Shown here piece after piece: positions 17,090 to 25,157 of a stretch of 64,000 bases of DNA. Under the pieces are notes generated by a model. The model was not told the DNA's origin. It was given only the letters and a program-made list of their open reading frames with translations, and did no database searches. The position numbers and the translations under genes are program-made. Positions within the stretch are counted from its first letter, which is position 1. Every line of letters starts with the position of its first letter. The DNA comes from Amycolatopsis nigrescens CSC17Ta-90 (GTDB taxonomy: Bacteria; Actinomycetota; Actinomycetes; Mycobacteriales; Pseudonocardiaceae): assembly GCF_000384315.1 (NCBI RefSeq), contig NZ_ARVW01000001.1:629746-693745 (forward strand). Direction: 5' to 3'.

Positions 17090-18130
17090 ATGAAAACTCG
17101 CACGCTGTCCGCGGTACCGGTGACCGGGCCCGGCCGTGACGCGCACTTCCCGGTCCGGCTCGCGCTCCCCCGCCCCACCGGCCCGTTCCCGGTCGGGCTG
17201 AGCACGCTGCACCTGCGGGACGACACCAGGGCCGATCCGCAGGCGCCAGCCCGGCGGCGCGAGCTGACGGTCTCCCTGTGGTACCCGGCCAGGGCGCGGA
17301 CCGGCTGGCCGGCGCCCTACCTGAGCGTCCGGGAGTCGGCGGCGCTGATCCGGCTGCTAGACGCGCCGGGAGTGCCGGCGGGCGCGCTCACCCGGACCAG
17401 GACGCACGCCAGGCTGGACGCCGGGCCGCTGGGCCTGCGTGCCCCGCTGGTGCTGCTCTCGCCGGGTTTCCTGATGCCGCGCGGAACCCTGACGTCGCTG
17501 GCCGAAGACCTGGCCAGCCGCGGCTACGTGGTGGCGGGCATCGGCCACGAGCCGGCCGGGACCGCCTTCCCCGACGACCCCGCCATGGTGACGATGGACC
17601 GCGCCGCCGACGTGTCCTTCGTGCTCGACGAGCTGACCGGGCCGCGGCCGGTCTGGGGCGGCGGCAGGCTGATCGACGGCGATCGGATCGCGATGGCCGG
17701 GCACGCCGCCGGTGGCGACAGCGTGCTCCCGGCGATGCTCGGCGACCACCGGATCGGCGCCGGGCTCACCATGGACGGCCTCACCGAGGCTTCCACCGCC
17801 GGGGTGGACCGGCCGTTCCTGATGCTCGGCACACCGGGTAACCAGCCGGGCGGCGCGGACGGCGTCTGGGACCGCACCTGGTCCGCGCTGTCCGGCTGGA
17901 AGCGCTGGCTCACCGTGGACGGCGCCCAGCACCACACCTTCGGCGACACCGTGCTGCTGGCCGAGCAGCTCGGGCTGCACAGTGCGTACCCGCTGTCCGG
18001 GCCGTGGGGCGTGCAGATCACCAGGGTGCACCTCGCCGCGTTCGCCGACCTGCACCTGCGCGATCGCCCGCAGCCGCTGCTGAACGGGCCCGACCCGCAC
18101 TACCCCGAGGTCCGCTACTGGGCCGCTTGA
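17090..18130 (+). CDS. Alpha/beta hydrolase of the PAF-acetylhydrolase/lipase type, nucleophile Ser replaced
   Basis: This 346-residue protein follows the actinomycete lipase/PAF-acetylhydrolase-like pattern: RRRELTVSLWYPAR, PLVLLSPGFLMPRGTLTSLAEDLASRGYVVAGIGHE (in parts), and a cap-less C-terminal half with DGAQHHTFGDT that can supply the catalytic His. The nucleophile elbow, normally G-H-S-x-G-G, reads G-H-A206-A-G-G; DNA around 17699-17716 confirms Ala. A Ser follows five residues later (S211) but in the wrong place. No secretion signal is seen from the ATG at 17090 (an upstream ATG at 17054 is possible). It could be a pseudoenzyme or use another residue. Confidence 0.78.
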   Translation: MKTRTLSAVPVTGPGRDAHFPVRLALPRPTGPFPVGLSTLHLRDDTRADPQAPARRRELTVSLWYPARARTGWPAPYLSVRESAALIRLLDAPGVPAGALTRTRTHARLDAGPLGLRAPLVLLSPGFLMPRGTLTSLAEDLASRGYVVAGIGHEPAGTAFPDDPAMVTMDRAADVSFVLDELTGPRPVWGGGRLIDGDRIAMAGHAAGGDSVLPAMLGDHRIGAGLTMDGLTEASTAGVDRPFLMLGTPGNQPGGADGVWDRTWSALSGWKRWLTVDGAQHHTFGDTVLLAEQLGLHSAYPLSGPWGVQITRVHLAAFADLHLRDRPQPLLNGPDPHYPEVRYWAA

Positions 18131-18164
18131 GCCGGGCCCCAGAGTCGGGCCCCAGAGCCGAGCC

Positions 18165-19379
18165 TCAGAGCCGGGCGAGGTCCACCGCGTCCGCCATCGC
18201 CTGGTAGCCGGCGTCCCCGGGATGCAGGTGGTCGCCGGAGTCGTAGGCGGGCAGCAGGCGCTGCGGGTCGGCCGGATCGCGCACCGCCAGGTCGAAGTCG
18301 ATCACCGCGTCGAAGGCGCCGCTGGTGCGGATGAAGGTGTTCACCGCCTGCCTGGTGGCCTCCAGGGTTTCGTCGTAGACCATCCAGCCCTTGAACGGGG
18401 TGAGCGTGCCGCCGACCACCCGTATCCCGCGGGCGTGTGTCTGGGCGATGATCTGCCGGTACGCGGCGATGATCACGGCGGGGTCGGTCTGGTGCGGAGT
18501 CTGCTGGATGTCGTTGATGCCCTCCAGCACGATCAGCGTGCCGACGCCGCTGCGGCTGAGCGCATCCCCGTCGAGGCGGGCCAGTGCGTTGCGCCCGGAC
18601 GGGTCGCCCGGCTCGTCGAGCAGCAGCCGGTTGGCGCTGATCCCGGCGTTGAGCACGCCGTGGCGACGGCCCTCGGCGATCATCCGGTCGCTGAGCAGGT
18701 CCGGCCAGCGCTGGTTGGCGCCTTCGGTGGAAGCGAACCCGTCGGTGATCGAGTCGCCGAGGGTGGCCACCGCCCGCGAGGTCGGGGCGCCCTGCACATC
18801 CACCCCCGAGACGTAGTGCCACGCCTTGGTCCGCTCCACGAAGGACGCACCGGACTCCTCGGCGGCGAAGTCGCCGGCGCGGGTGAAGAACGAGGTCTGC
18901 CGGGCGAGCGGGTGGTAGGTCACCAGTCCCGACGGCGTCGGCGTGTAGGTGGTGACAAGCAGGTCGCCGTCCTCGGGCACCCGCAGCCGCACCGGATCGC
19001 TGAGCACCTCCGCGCCGGCGGGCACCACGGTCGTGCCGGCGCCGCCGAAGGTCAGCTCGCGCATCGAGCCGGCGACCGCGCGCGGCCCGGACGGGTCCGC
19101 CGACACCGCCACGGTGACCCGGCCGAGCGTCAGCGGAGCGGTGCCGAACGCGTTGGACAGCCGGACCCGCACCCCGTGGCCGCCGACGCTGGTGTGCACC
19201 ACGTTGCGGATGGAGTAGTTCGGGTAGCCGGCCTCGGTGCCGCGCACCCCCGCCGAAGGTGCCGTGGCCCAGGTGCCGATCCAGTTGGTCGAGGGGGTTG
19301 GCCCTGGTGCGCTGGTGGACACCGTGCCGAGGCCGACCGTGAGCACGATCGCCGTGCCGGCCGCCAGAAGTCGCCGCAT
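18165..19379 (-). CDS. Secreted SGNH/GDSL-family esterase
   Basis: This 404-residue protein has a signal peptide (MRRLLAAGTAIVLTVGLG...). An N-terminal beta-rich domain (about 30-190) precedes an SGNH hydrolase domain with block I GDSITDG, block III GIND and block V DHLHP (catalytic Asp/His). This two-part layout is common in actinomycete extracellular SGNH hydrolases acting on acylated glycans. An upstream in-frame ATG at 19448 would place a charged stretch before the signal, so 19379 is preferred. It ends 34 bases from the convergent hydrolase gene. Confidence 0.88.
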   Translation of the reverse strand: MRRLLAAGTAIVLTVGLGTVSTSAPGPTPSTNWIGTWATAPSAGVRGTEAGYPNYSIRNVVHTSVGGHGVRVRLSNAFGTAPLTLGRVTVAVSADPSGPRAVAGSMRELTFGGAGTTVVPAGAEVLSDPVRLRVPEDGDLLVTTYTPTPSGLVTYHPLARQTSFFTRAGDFAAEESGASFVERTKAWHYVSGVDVQGAPTSRAVATLGDSITDGFASTEGANQRWPDLLSDRMIAEGRRHGVLNAGISANRLLLDEPGDPSGRNALARLDGDALSRSGVGTLIVLEGINDIQQTPHQTDPAVIIAAYRQIIAQTHARGIRVVGGTLTPFKGWMVYDETLEATRQAVNTFIRTSGAFDAVIDFDLAVRDPADPQRLLPAYDSGDHLHPGDAGYQAMADAVDLARL

Positions 19380-19457
19380 GAGCGTCACACTGCTGGCGCC
19401 GCGGTCGGCACGGGACCGCCGTTCAGGTGAAGCCCCACCCGAATCCATTGTGGATGG

Positions 19458-20129
19458 TTATTGACTCACGGGTTTGGACAGTTCCAGAGTCGCCCCGTAA
19501 AGCGCCGTGTACAGCGAACTCGAGGTGAAATCCGGCCCGCTCTCCTCACCGAGGTAGACGTCGAGGTGACGTTCACCACCAAGACCCGGCGTGAACTCGT
19601 CCCTGATCTGCCACGAAGCCGCTTTCAGCCGCTCGCACACCTCCGGTTCGATCTGCGAGCCGTCCTCGGCCTTGCCGCAGCCGCTGATCCGCAGCTGCCG
19701 GCCCGCCTTCAGCACCGCGGGGTCGGTCGCGGCGGAGACGAACGGTTCCAGCGGGCGCCCGTGGCTGTCGCGCGCCGCGGTGTCCAGCCAGTAGCCGACG
19801 TCGTGCGACCAGTTCAGGTACTTCCCGGCGTGCCGTCCGCTGACGATGCGCCCGGTGCCCTCGTCCTGTACCGCGGTGACGAAACCGTCGGGATAGCTGC
19901 CAAGGTCCTCGTCGCCGTACTCGCAGTCGAGGCTGAGACAGCCGGTGACCTCGACCTTGTCATCGTCGTAGTTGGACTCGACGGCCGTGTAGTACACCGT
20001 CACCAGCCAGCCGTCGGAGCGCTCGGCTGCGCCCTGCTCGCCCTGCTCGCCCCGGAAGACGAGCAGCCCGGCGATCACCGCGACCAGCAGCAGGCCACCG
20101 ATGACCCGCCAGTTCCACAACCGGTCCAT
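19458..20129 (-). CDS. Membrane-anchored 3D-domain-like (double-psi barrel) protein
   Basis: The protein has 223 residues. An N-terminal membrane helix (about 7-25, IGGLLLVAVIAGLLVF) anchors an outer-face domain. That domain has the order of a 3D domain: VTVYYTAVES, then AATDPAVLKAGRQLRISGCG (the A-x-DP-x-x-(I/L)-x-x-G pattern) and IRDEFTPGLGGERHLDVYLG (the D-x-G...H/I-D-V-Y-x-G pattern with the conserved Asps). This fold occurs in lytic transglycosylases and resuscitation factors that act on peptidoglycan or other glycans. Four Cys may form disulfides. Its ATG overlaps the stop of the GT2 gene (TGATG), so it belongs to the polysaccharide operon. Confidence 0.7.
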   Translation of the reverse strand: MDRLWNWRVIGGLLLVAVIAGLLVFRGEQGEQGAAERSDGWLVTVYYTAVESNYDDDKVEVTGCLSLDCEYGDEDLGSYPDGFVTAVQDEGTGRIVSGRHAGKYLNWSHDVGYWLDTAARDSHGRPLEPFVSAATDPAVLKAGRQLRISGCGKAEDGSQIEPEVCERLKAASWQIRDEFTPGLGGERHLDVYLGEESGPDFTSSSLYTALYGATLELSKPVSQ

Positions 20130-21631
20130 CACACGCGCTCCATCGGCCGACGAGGATCCTGCGGATGTTGGATCGGCCTCGTCACCTGTGCGTCCACCAG
20201 GTGCGCGGCCGGGATCCCCTGCGGGGCGGTCGCCGGGGACCGCGGCGGCGGCGGAACCGGTGCCGGCGAGATCACAGCCGGTACCGGAAGCGGCATCGAC
20301 GGAACCGGGGCCTGCGCCGCCACGAGCGGAAGCGGTTGCCCGCCGGTGCGGCCGTCCTCGGCGAGCCGTTCGGTCTTGGCCCAGGAGTTGCGCCCGCCGA
20401 GCAGCCGGAACAGCGCGCGCCAGGTGGCCACGATGCCCAGCGCCAGGAACCACGGGTACAGCAGCCCGGCGAGCAGGCAGCGGAACAGCCCTTCGTCACC
20501 GAGTCGGATCCGGTGCACCAGCGACCAGACCAGCCCGGGCAGGAACAGCAGGCCGGCCAGCAGTGCGGCCGAAGTGCCCACGGTGTCGCCGGTGGCGACC
20601 AGGCCGCCGAGCGAGTTCCCGGTCGCCATCGCGACCCCGGAGGTGGCGAGCAGGCCGACGAACAGGATCGACATCGGCACCGTCAGCCACGGCGAAACCA
20701 GGTACAGCAGGAAGTCGGCCAGCCCCGCGCTGCCGACGAACCGGGACGAGTTGAGGTGCTTGAGGTACCGGGCGCACTGCAGGTTCCCCTGCGCCCAGCG
20801 GGTTCGCTGTCGCAGCAGCCGCCCGACGTCGGTCAGTCCCTGCTGGGTCACCCAGGCGGATTTGGTGTAGCGCACCCGGATTCCGGACAGGTGCAGGCGC
20901 AGGCCGAGCTCGAGGTCCTCGACAAGGCAGGCCGACCACGGGCTGGGATAGAACTTCGCCAGCACGGAAAGCCGGGTGAACTGCCCGTTGCCACCCATGC
21001 CGACGCTGCCGACGAGGTCGCGAAGGGACTGCGAAGAGTCCGCGATCGCGCCGAACTCCAGATCCTGCAACAGGGCGAGCACCTTGCGGCGGTTGTGGAT
21101 CCGCACCCGGCACTGCACCGCGCCGACCGAGTCCTCCGCCATCAGCGCCGCGATCTCGTCCAGCATTCCCTCGCTGCACCGGCCGTCCCCGTCGACCACC
21201 CCGACCACGGCCCGGTCCACCGTGCCCTCCTGCTGCGCGATCCGGAGTATGTAACGGAAAGCGGTGTTCAGCGACTCCCCCTTGCCCTGCCGGGCCATCG
21301 GCAGGTTCCGGCGCAGCACGTGCAGCCGCGGATCGGTGATGCCGGCCAGGATGTGCGGGGTCGCGTCATCGGAACCGTCGTCCACCACGAGTACCCGCAC
21401 CGGAGTCCAGCGGGTGCCGGTGGTGAGCGCGTTGCGCACCGTATTGGCGATCACGCGCTCCTCGTTCAGCGCCGGGATGATGATCCAGAAGGGCACCGGG
21501 TCCGGTGTTCTTCGCACCCCACGGGGTGGCTGGGGAACCCGCCAGGCGAACGCGGCGAGCACCAGGTTCTGCACCGGCCACCAGATCAGCAGCGCCATCA
21601 TGATCATGGTGGCCACGGTGAGGTTCTGCAT
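20129..21631 (-). CDS. Membrane-bound family 2 glycosyltransferase (polysaccharide synthase)
   Basis: This 500-residue protein has an N-terminal membrane helix, then a GT-A domain: PFWIIIPALNEERVI, VLVVDDGSDDAT, GVVDGDGR (the DxD-type metal site), a CLVEDLELGLRL acceptor motif and QRTRWAQG (the Q-x-x-R-W of processive synthases). Three or four membrane helices follow (about 310-440), then a Pro/Ala-rich cytosolic tail. These features match processive beta-glycan synthases such as PNAG, hyaluronan or cellulose type. It is translated with the small membrane protein upstream and the 3D-domain protein downstream, and lies back to back with wecB and a deacetylase-like gene. A secreted amino-sugar polymer is the best guess. 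Confidence 0.88.
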   Translation of the reverse strand: MQNLTVATMIMMALLIWWPVQNLVLAAFAWRVPQPPRGVRRTPDPVPFWIIIPALNEERVIANTVRNALTTGTRWTPVRVLVVDDGSDDATPHILAGITDPRLHVLRRNLPMARQGKGESLNTAFRYILRIAQQEGTVDRAVVGVVDGDGRCSEGMLDEIAALMAEDSVGAVQCRVRIHNRRKVLALLQDLEFGAIADSSQSLRDLVGSVGMGGNGQFTRLSVLAKFYPSPWSACLVEDLELGLRLHLSGIRVRYTKSAWVTQQGLTDVGRLLRQRTRWAQGNLQCARYLKHLNSSRFVGSAGLADFLLYLVSPWLTVPMSILFVGLLATSGVAMATGNSLGGLVATGDTVGTSAALLAGLLFLPGLVWSLVHRIRLGDEGLFRCLLAGLLYPWFLALGIVATWRALFRLLGGRNSWAKTERLAEDGRTGGQPLPLVAAQAPVPSMPLPVPAVISPAPVPPPPRSPATAPQGIPAAHLVDAQVTRPIQHPQDPRRPMERV

Positions 21632-21646
21632 CGTTCTTCCTTCCCC

Positions 21647-21811
21647 CTACTTACCGATTTCCGGCCGCGCCACGCGCAGGCGCAGCGAGCGCACGACGAG
21701 CAGTAGCACGGCGAGTGCGAAAACTGACAGGACCGCCCACGCGCCGACCGTGCCGGCCACGCTCACCCCGAGTACGGGAATCACCAACGGTCCCGTTCGA
21801 ACTACCGACAT
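21647..21811 (-). CDS. Small single-helix membrane protein
   Basis: This short gene encodes 54 residues. It starts MSVVRTGPLVIPVLG, has one hydrophobic helix (about 14-38, ending in VLLLVVRSLRLR) and a basic cytosolic end. AGGGGGA sits just upstream of the ATG, and the stop (TAG at 21647) is 15 bases before the GT2 start, so it is the first gene of the polysaccharide operon. Small membrane partners often accompany glycan synthases (for example PgaD beside PgaC), but no sequence match can be claimed. Codon use looks like that of a real gene. Confidence 0.65.
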   Translation of the reverse strand: MSVVRTGPLVIPVLGVSVAGTVGAWAVLSVFALAVLLLVVRSLRLRVARPEIGK

Positions 21812-22018
21812 TTTTCCCCCTAGGCAGCTGGTTCGGCGGTACGACGCAGCAACCGGGCGACCGGTTGCCGTTTGTTCGCACCAATTTCGCGGAACCGGCT
21901 CCCCCGCGGAACCGTCTGAGGCACAACGGAAACATCAAGAGCCGGGGGCAAACGCCTTGCTGTTCCGTGGTTTCTGTCGGGGGACTCATTTTTTCGTGCG
22001 ATAGAGGGGCGATCATCG
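21812..22018. promoter_or_regulatory. Divergent promoter region of the polysaccharide locus
   Basis: These 207 bases are shared by the leftward synthase operon and the rightward wecB operon and are less GC-rich than the flanks. GAGGGGC precedes the wecB ATG. No clear operator palindrome was recognised. Confidence 0.5.
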
Positions 22019-23239
22019 ATGGATCAGAGACGTTCGCCGGTGCCGGGGCACCGGCCCGTGGTATGGCTCGTGGTGGGCACCCGGCCGGAGGCGATCAAGC
22101 TCGCACCGGTCGCGGACGCGCTGGCAGAAGGGGGCCGGATGCGGCCGGTGGTGGTCGCCACCGGGCAGCATCCGGAAATGGTGGGCCAGGCGCTGGCCGC
22201 CTTCGGCCGCACGGCGGACGCCGGTCTCACCGTCGACCGGCGGAACGGCGGGCAGCCGGAGCTGCTCGCCCAGCTGATCACCGCGCTGGACGGGCTCGCC
22301 GCGCAGTCCCCGCCGGACGCCGTGCTCGTCCAGGGGGACACCACGACCACGCTGGCGGGTGCGCTGACCGCGTTCTGGCGGCGGATCCCGGTGGTGCACC
22401 TGGAAGCCGGCCTGCGGTCCTTCGACATGGCCGCGCCGTTCCCGGAAGAGCTCAACCGCCGGATGGTGACCCAGGCAGCGGCGCTGCACCTGGCACCGAC
22501 CCCGGAAGCGGCCGGGAACCTGCGCCGGGAAGGGGTTTCCGGCGACGACATCCTCGTCACCGGCAACACCTCGGTGGACGCGATCCGCGCGGTCACCGAA
22601 CGGGCACCCACCTTCGCCGACGGCGCGCTGGCCGAGGTGGTGGAGGACGCCACCGCCGGGCGGCACCGGCTGGTGCTGGTCACCGCGCACCGGCGGGAGT
22701 CCTGGGGCGAACCGCTGCGCGAGGTGCTGCGCGCGGTGGCCGAGTTGGTGACCCGCCATCCCGGGATCAGGGTGGTGCTGCCGGCCCACCCGAATCCCGA
22801 GGTGCGCCGGCTCGTGCACGACACGCTCGGCACCGAGGACCGGGTGCTGATCACCGAGCCGCTGGCGTACGAAGAACTGGCCGCGGTGCTCGCCGCGAGC
22901 ACCCTGGTGCTGTCGGATTCCGGTGGCATCCAAGAGGAAGCGCCCACCTTCGGGGTGCCGGTGCTGGTGCTGCGCGAGGTCACCGAACGCGCCGAGGCGG
23001 TGCACGCGGGTTGTGCGCGGCTGGTCGGCACCGACCGCGAGCTGATCGTGGCCACCGCGTCCGAACTGCTCGTCGACCCGGCCGCCCGCGTGGCCATGAT
23101 GAGCCGCGGCAACCCCTTCGGCGACGGCGCCGCGGCACGGCGAACCGAGCAGGCCGTGGCCAGGCTGCTCGGGCTGGCCGCGGCGGCACCGGACCAGTTC
23201 CGCGTCGCGGACCTGGCGACCGTCTCGGGTGGGGTGTGA
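22019..23239 (+). CDS. wecB: UDP-N-acetylglucosamine 2-epimerase (non-hydrolysing)
   Basis: This 406-residue protein is of WecB/MnaA type. GTRPEAIKLAPV starts the first Rossmann domain. QGDTTT and HLEAGLRS contain the catalytic Asp, Glu and His region, and VLVTAHRRE and LSDSGGIQEEAP bind UDP-sugar. All key motifs are present, so it should interconvert UDP-GlcNAc and UDP-ManNAc. It is the first gene of a rightward pair whose second gene starts two bases after its stop, and it faces the GT2 synthase operon. It likely supplies UDP-ManNAc, or balances UDP-GlcNAc, for an envelope polymer. Confidence 0.93.
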   Translation: MDQRRSPVPGHRPVVWLVVGTRPEAIKLAPVADALAEGGRMRPVVVATGQHPEMVGQALAAFGRTADAGLTVDRRNGGQPELLAQLITALDGLAAQSPPDAVLVQGDTTTTLAGALTAFWRRIPVVHLEAGLRSFDMAAPFPEELNRRMVTQAAALHLAPTPEAAGNLRREGVSGDDILVTGNTSVDAIRAVTERAPTFADGALAEVVEDATAGRHRLVLVTAHRRESWGEPLREVLRAVAELVTRHPGIRVVLPAHPNPEVRRLVHDTLGTEDRVLITEPLAYEELAAVLAASTLVLSDSGGIQEEAPTFGVPVLVLREVTERAEAVHAGCARLVGTDRELIVATASELLVDPAARVAMMSRGNPFGDGAAARRTEQAVARLLGLAAAAPDQFRVADLATVSGGV

Positions 23240-23240
23240 C

Positions 23241-24980
23241 ATGAGCAGAACCAAGGGACAGCGAGGATCTGGCCGTCGCCGGCTGCGTTCGCCCGCCGGC
23301 TTCCGGTTGAGCGTGATCGCCGTGGTGGTCCTCACCGGGCTGGTCACCCTGATCATCCAGACCAGGCCGCCGAACGTGCTGCTCGCCTCCGCGGCGGCCG
23401 CGCCGGTGGCACTGACCGACCGGCTGCCGATGACCGGCGTAGCAGGCAATCCCGGCCCCGGTGGCGATCCCGCCCAGCACACCCTCGTGCTGTACGACGC
23501 GGGTGAACGCGAGGCGCCCAGCCCATTGGCCGACGGGGGCGAAGCCGCTACCGCCGAGGCGTACGCGATGTACACCGCGAACCTGGTGTCGCGTTCGGGT
23601 GCCTGGAAGATGCGCGCGGCGGCGGACTACCAGGCCGGTGAGATCGGCGGCTACCAGGCGGTGGTCTACGTCGGCACGATCCCGGACGCACTGCTGCCGC
23701 CCGCGCTGCTCGCCGATTTGGCCGCCGCGAAGGTGCCGGTCGTCTGGCTGGGCGAGAACGTGGACAAGCTGTTCGTGCACGACCCAGGCATGGCCGCCCG
23801 GCTAGGCTGGCAGCCCGCCGGTCGCGTGCTGGTGCCGCCGGCGAACGTGCGGTACAAGAACGTGATGTTGACCAGGAACCCCCAGTCCGGCGGGTTTCCC
23901 CTGCTGCGCGTGGACAACGCGGAGCTGACCGAGGTGCTCGCGGAGGCCGTGCCGGCGGAGGGGCCGGGTACGCCGTGGGCGGTGCGTTCGAGCGGGATCA
24001 CCTATCTCGCCGAGGCTCCTTACTCCTTTGTGGACGAAAGCGACCGGTATCTCGCGGCCGCGGACATCCTGCTCGGCACGCTCGCCCCGGAAACCCCGGA
24101 GCGGCACCGGGCACTGGCCCGGATCGAGGACATCGGCCCGCGCACCGACCCGGAGCAGATCCGCCGGATCGCGGACTTCCTCGGCGGGCAGGGCGTCCCG
24201 TTCTCGATGGCGGTGTACCCGTACTACGTGGATCCGCGCGGTTCGGCCAACGGCGGACGGCCGACCTACGCCAGGCTGGTGGACAGCCCGGCGCTGGTGG
24301 ACGCGCTGCGCTACGCCACCGACCGTGGCGGCTCCCTGATCATGCACGGCTACAGCCACCAGTTCGAGGAGCGGGCCAACCCCTACGACGGCGCCAGCGC
24401 GGCGGACTACGAGTTCTACACCGCGATCGTCGACGAGAACAACGCGGTGGTGGAGACCGGCCCGGTGCCGGGTGACTCGGCCGAATGGTTCCGGGAGCGG
24501 ATCGCCACCGGGCTCGGCGAGTTCCGCCGGGTCGGCCTGCCCGAGCCGGACATCTTCGAGTTCCCGCACTACGGCGGTTCGGCGGTGGACTACAAGGCGG
24601 TCACCCCGATCTTCGCCGCCCGGTATGACCAGGGCAGCTACTACGCCGGCTACTGCCCGCGCGGCGAGTGCGGGTCGACCGCGGTGTCCTACAACGAGAA
24701 GCACGGCCAGTACTTCCCGTACCCGGTGCGGGACGTGTACGGCGCGGTCGTGGTCCCGGAGAACCTGGACCACGTGGCACCGCAGGCCTTCAACCAGCAT
24801 CCGCCGCGGCTGCCGCAGGACCTGCTGGACGACTCGAAGCGGGCGAAGGTGGTGCGAGACAACGTCGCGAGCTTCTTCTTCCACCCGTTCCTCCCGCTGG
24901 ACAACCTGCGGACACTGGTGGACGGCCTGCGCGGCCAGGGCTACCAGTTCACTTCGGCCAGCGAGGTCGCCCGCGGCTGA
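23241..24980 (+). CDS. DUF2334 polysaccharide deacetylase-like membrane-anchored protein
   Basis: This 579-residue protein has a basic N-terminus and one membrane helix (about 27-50), so it is anchored with its body outside. The central region (about 290-500) is DUF2334: ARIEDIGPRTDP holds the acidic metal-type residues, SMAVYPYYVDP a barrel strand, LIMHGYSHQFE the His motif, and FEFPHYGGS and FFFHPFLPLDNL further conserved His residues. DUF2334 is related to NodB-type carbohydrate deacetylases. With wecB and the GT2 synthase next door it probably deacetylates the exported amino-sugar polymer, as PgaB or PelA do in other systems. Confidence 0.85.
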   Translation: MSRTKGQRGSGRRRLRSPAGFRLSVIAVVVLTGLVTLIIQTRPPNVLLASAAAAPVALTDRLPMTGVAGNPGPGGDPAQHTLVLYDAGEREAPSPLADGGEAATAEAYAMYTANLVSRSGAWKMRAAADYQAGEIGGYQAVVYVGTIPDALLPPALLADLAAAKVPVVWLGENVDKLFVHDPGMAARLGWQPAGRVLVPPANVRYKNVMLTRNPQSGGFPLLRVDNAELTEVLAEAVPAEGPGTPWAVRSSGITYLAEAPYSFVDESDRYLAAADILLGTLAPETPERHRALARIEDIGPRTDPEQIRRIADFLGGQGVPFSMAVYPYYVDPRGSANGGRPTYARLVDSPALVDALRYATDRGGSLIMHGYSHQFEERANPYDGASAADYEFYTAIVDENNAVVETGPVPGDSAEWFRERIATGLGEFRRVGLPEPDIFEFPHYGGSAVDYKAVTPIFAARYDQGSYYAGYCPRGECGSTAVSYNEKHGQYFPYPVRDVYGAVVVPENLDHVAPQAFNQHPPRLPQDLLDDSKRAKVVRDNVASFFFHPFLPLDNLRTLVDGLRGQGYQFTSASEVARG

Positions 24981-25011
24981 GCAGCACCCGCCCCGATCGA
25001 GCCCTAGGTAT

Positions 25012-25066
25012 CGAGCCCAATGTGACGTTTGGCCAATAGAACACACCGAACGTCACATTGGGCTCG
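25012..25066. repeat. Perfect 18-bp inverted repeat
   Basis: The arms are 25012-25029 (CGAGCCCAATGTGACGTT) and 25049-25066, with a 19-base loop. It lies 31 bases after the DUF2334 stop and upstream of the exporter gene on the same strand. It may act as a terminator, but the long loop and lack of a T-run fit a dispersed intergenic element equally well. Confidence 0.75.
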
Positions 25067-25157
25067 TACGGGCAGGCAGATCGTGAAGGTGGAGCTTCAC
25101 GGAGTGGTGAGAATATTTGCGATAGACCTTAGCGATCGCCGGCCCAAGACTGGCGAT

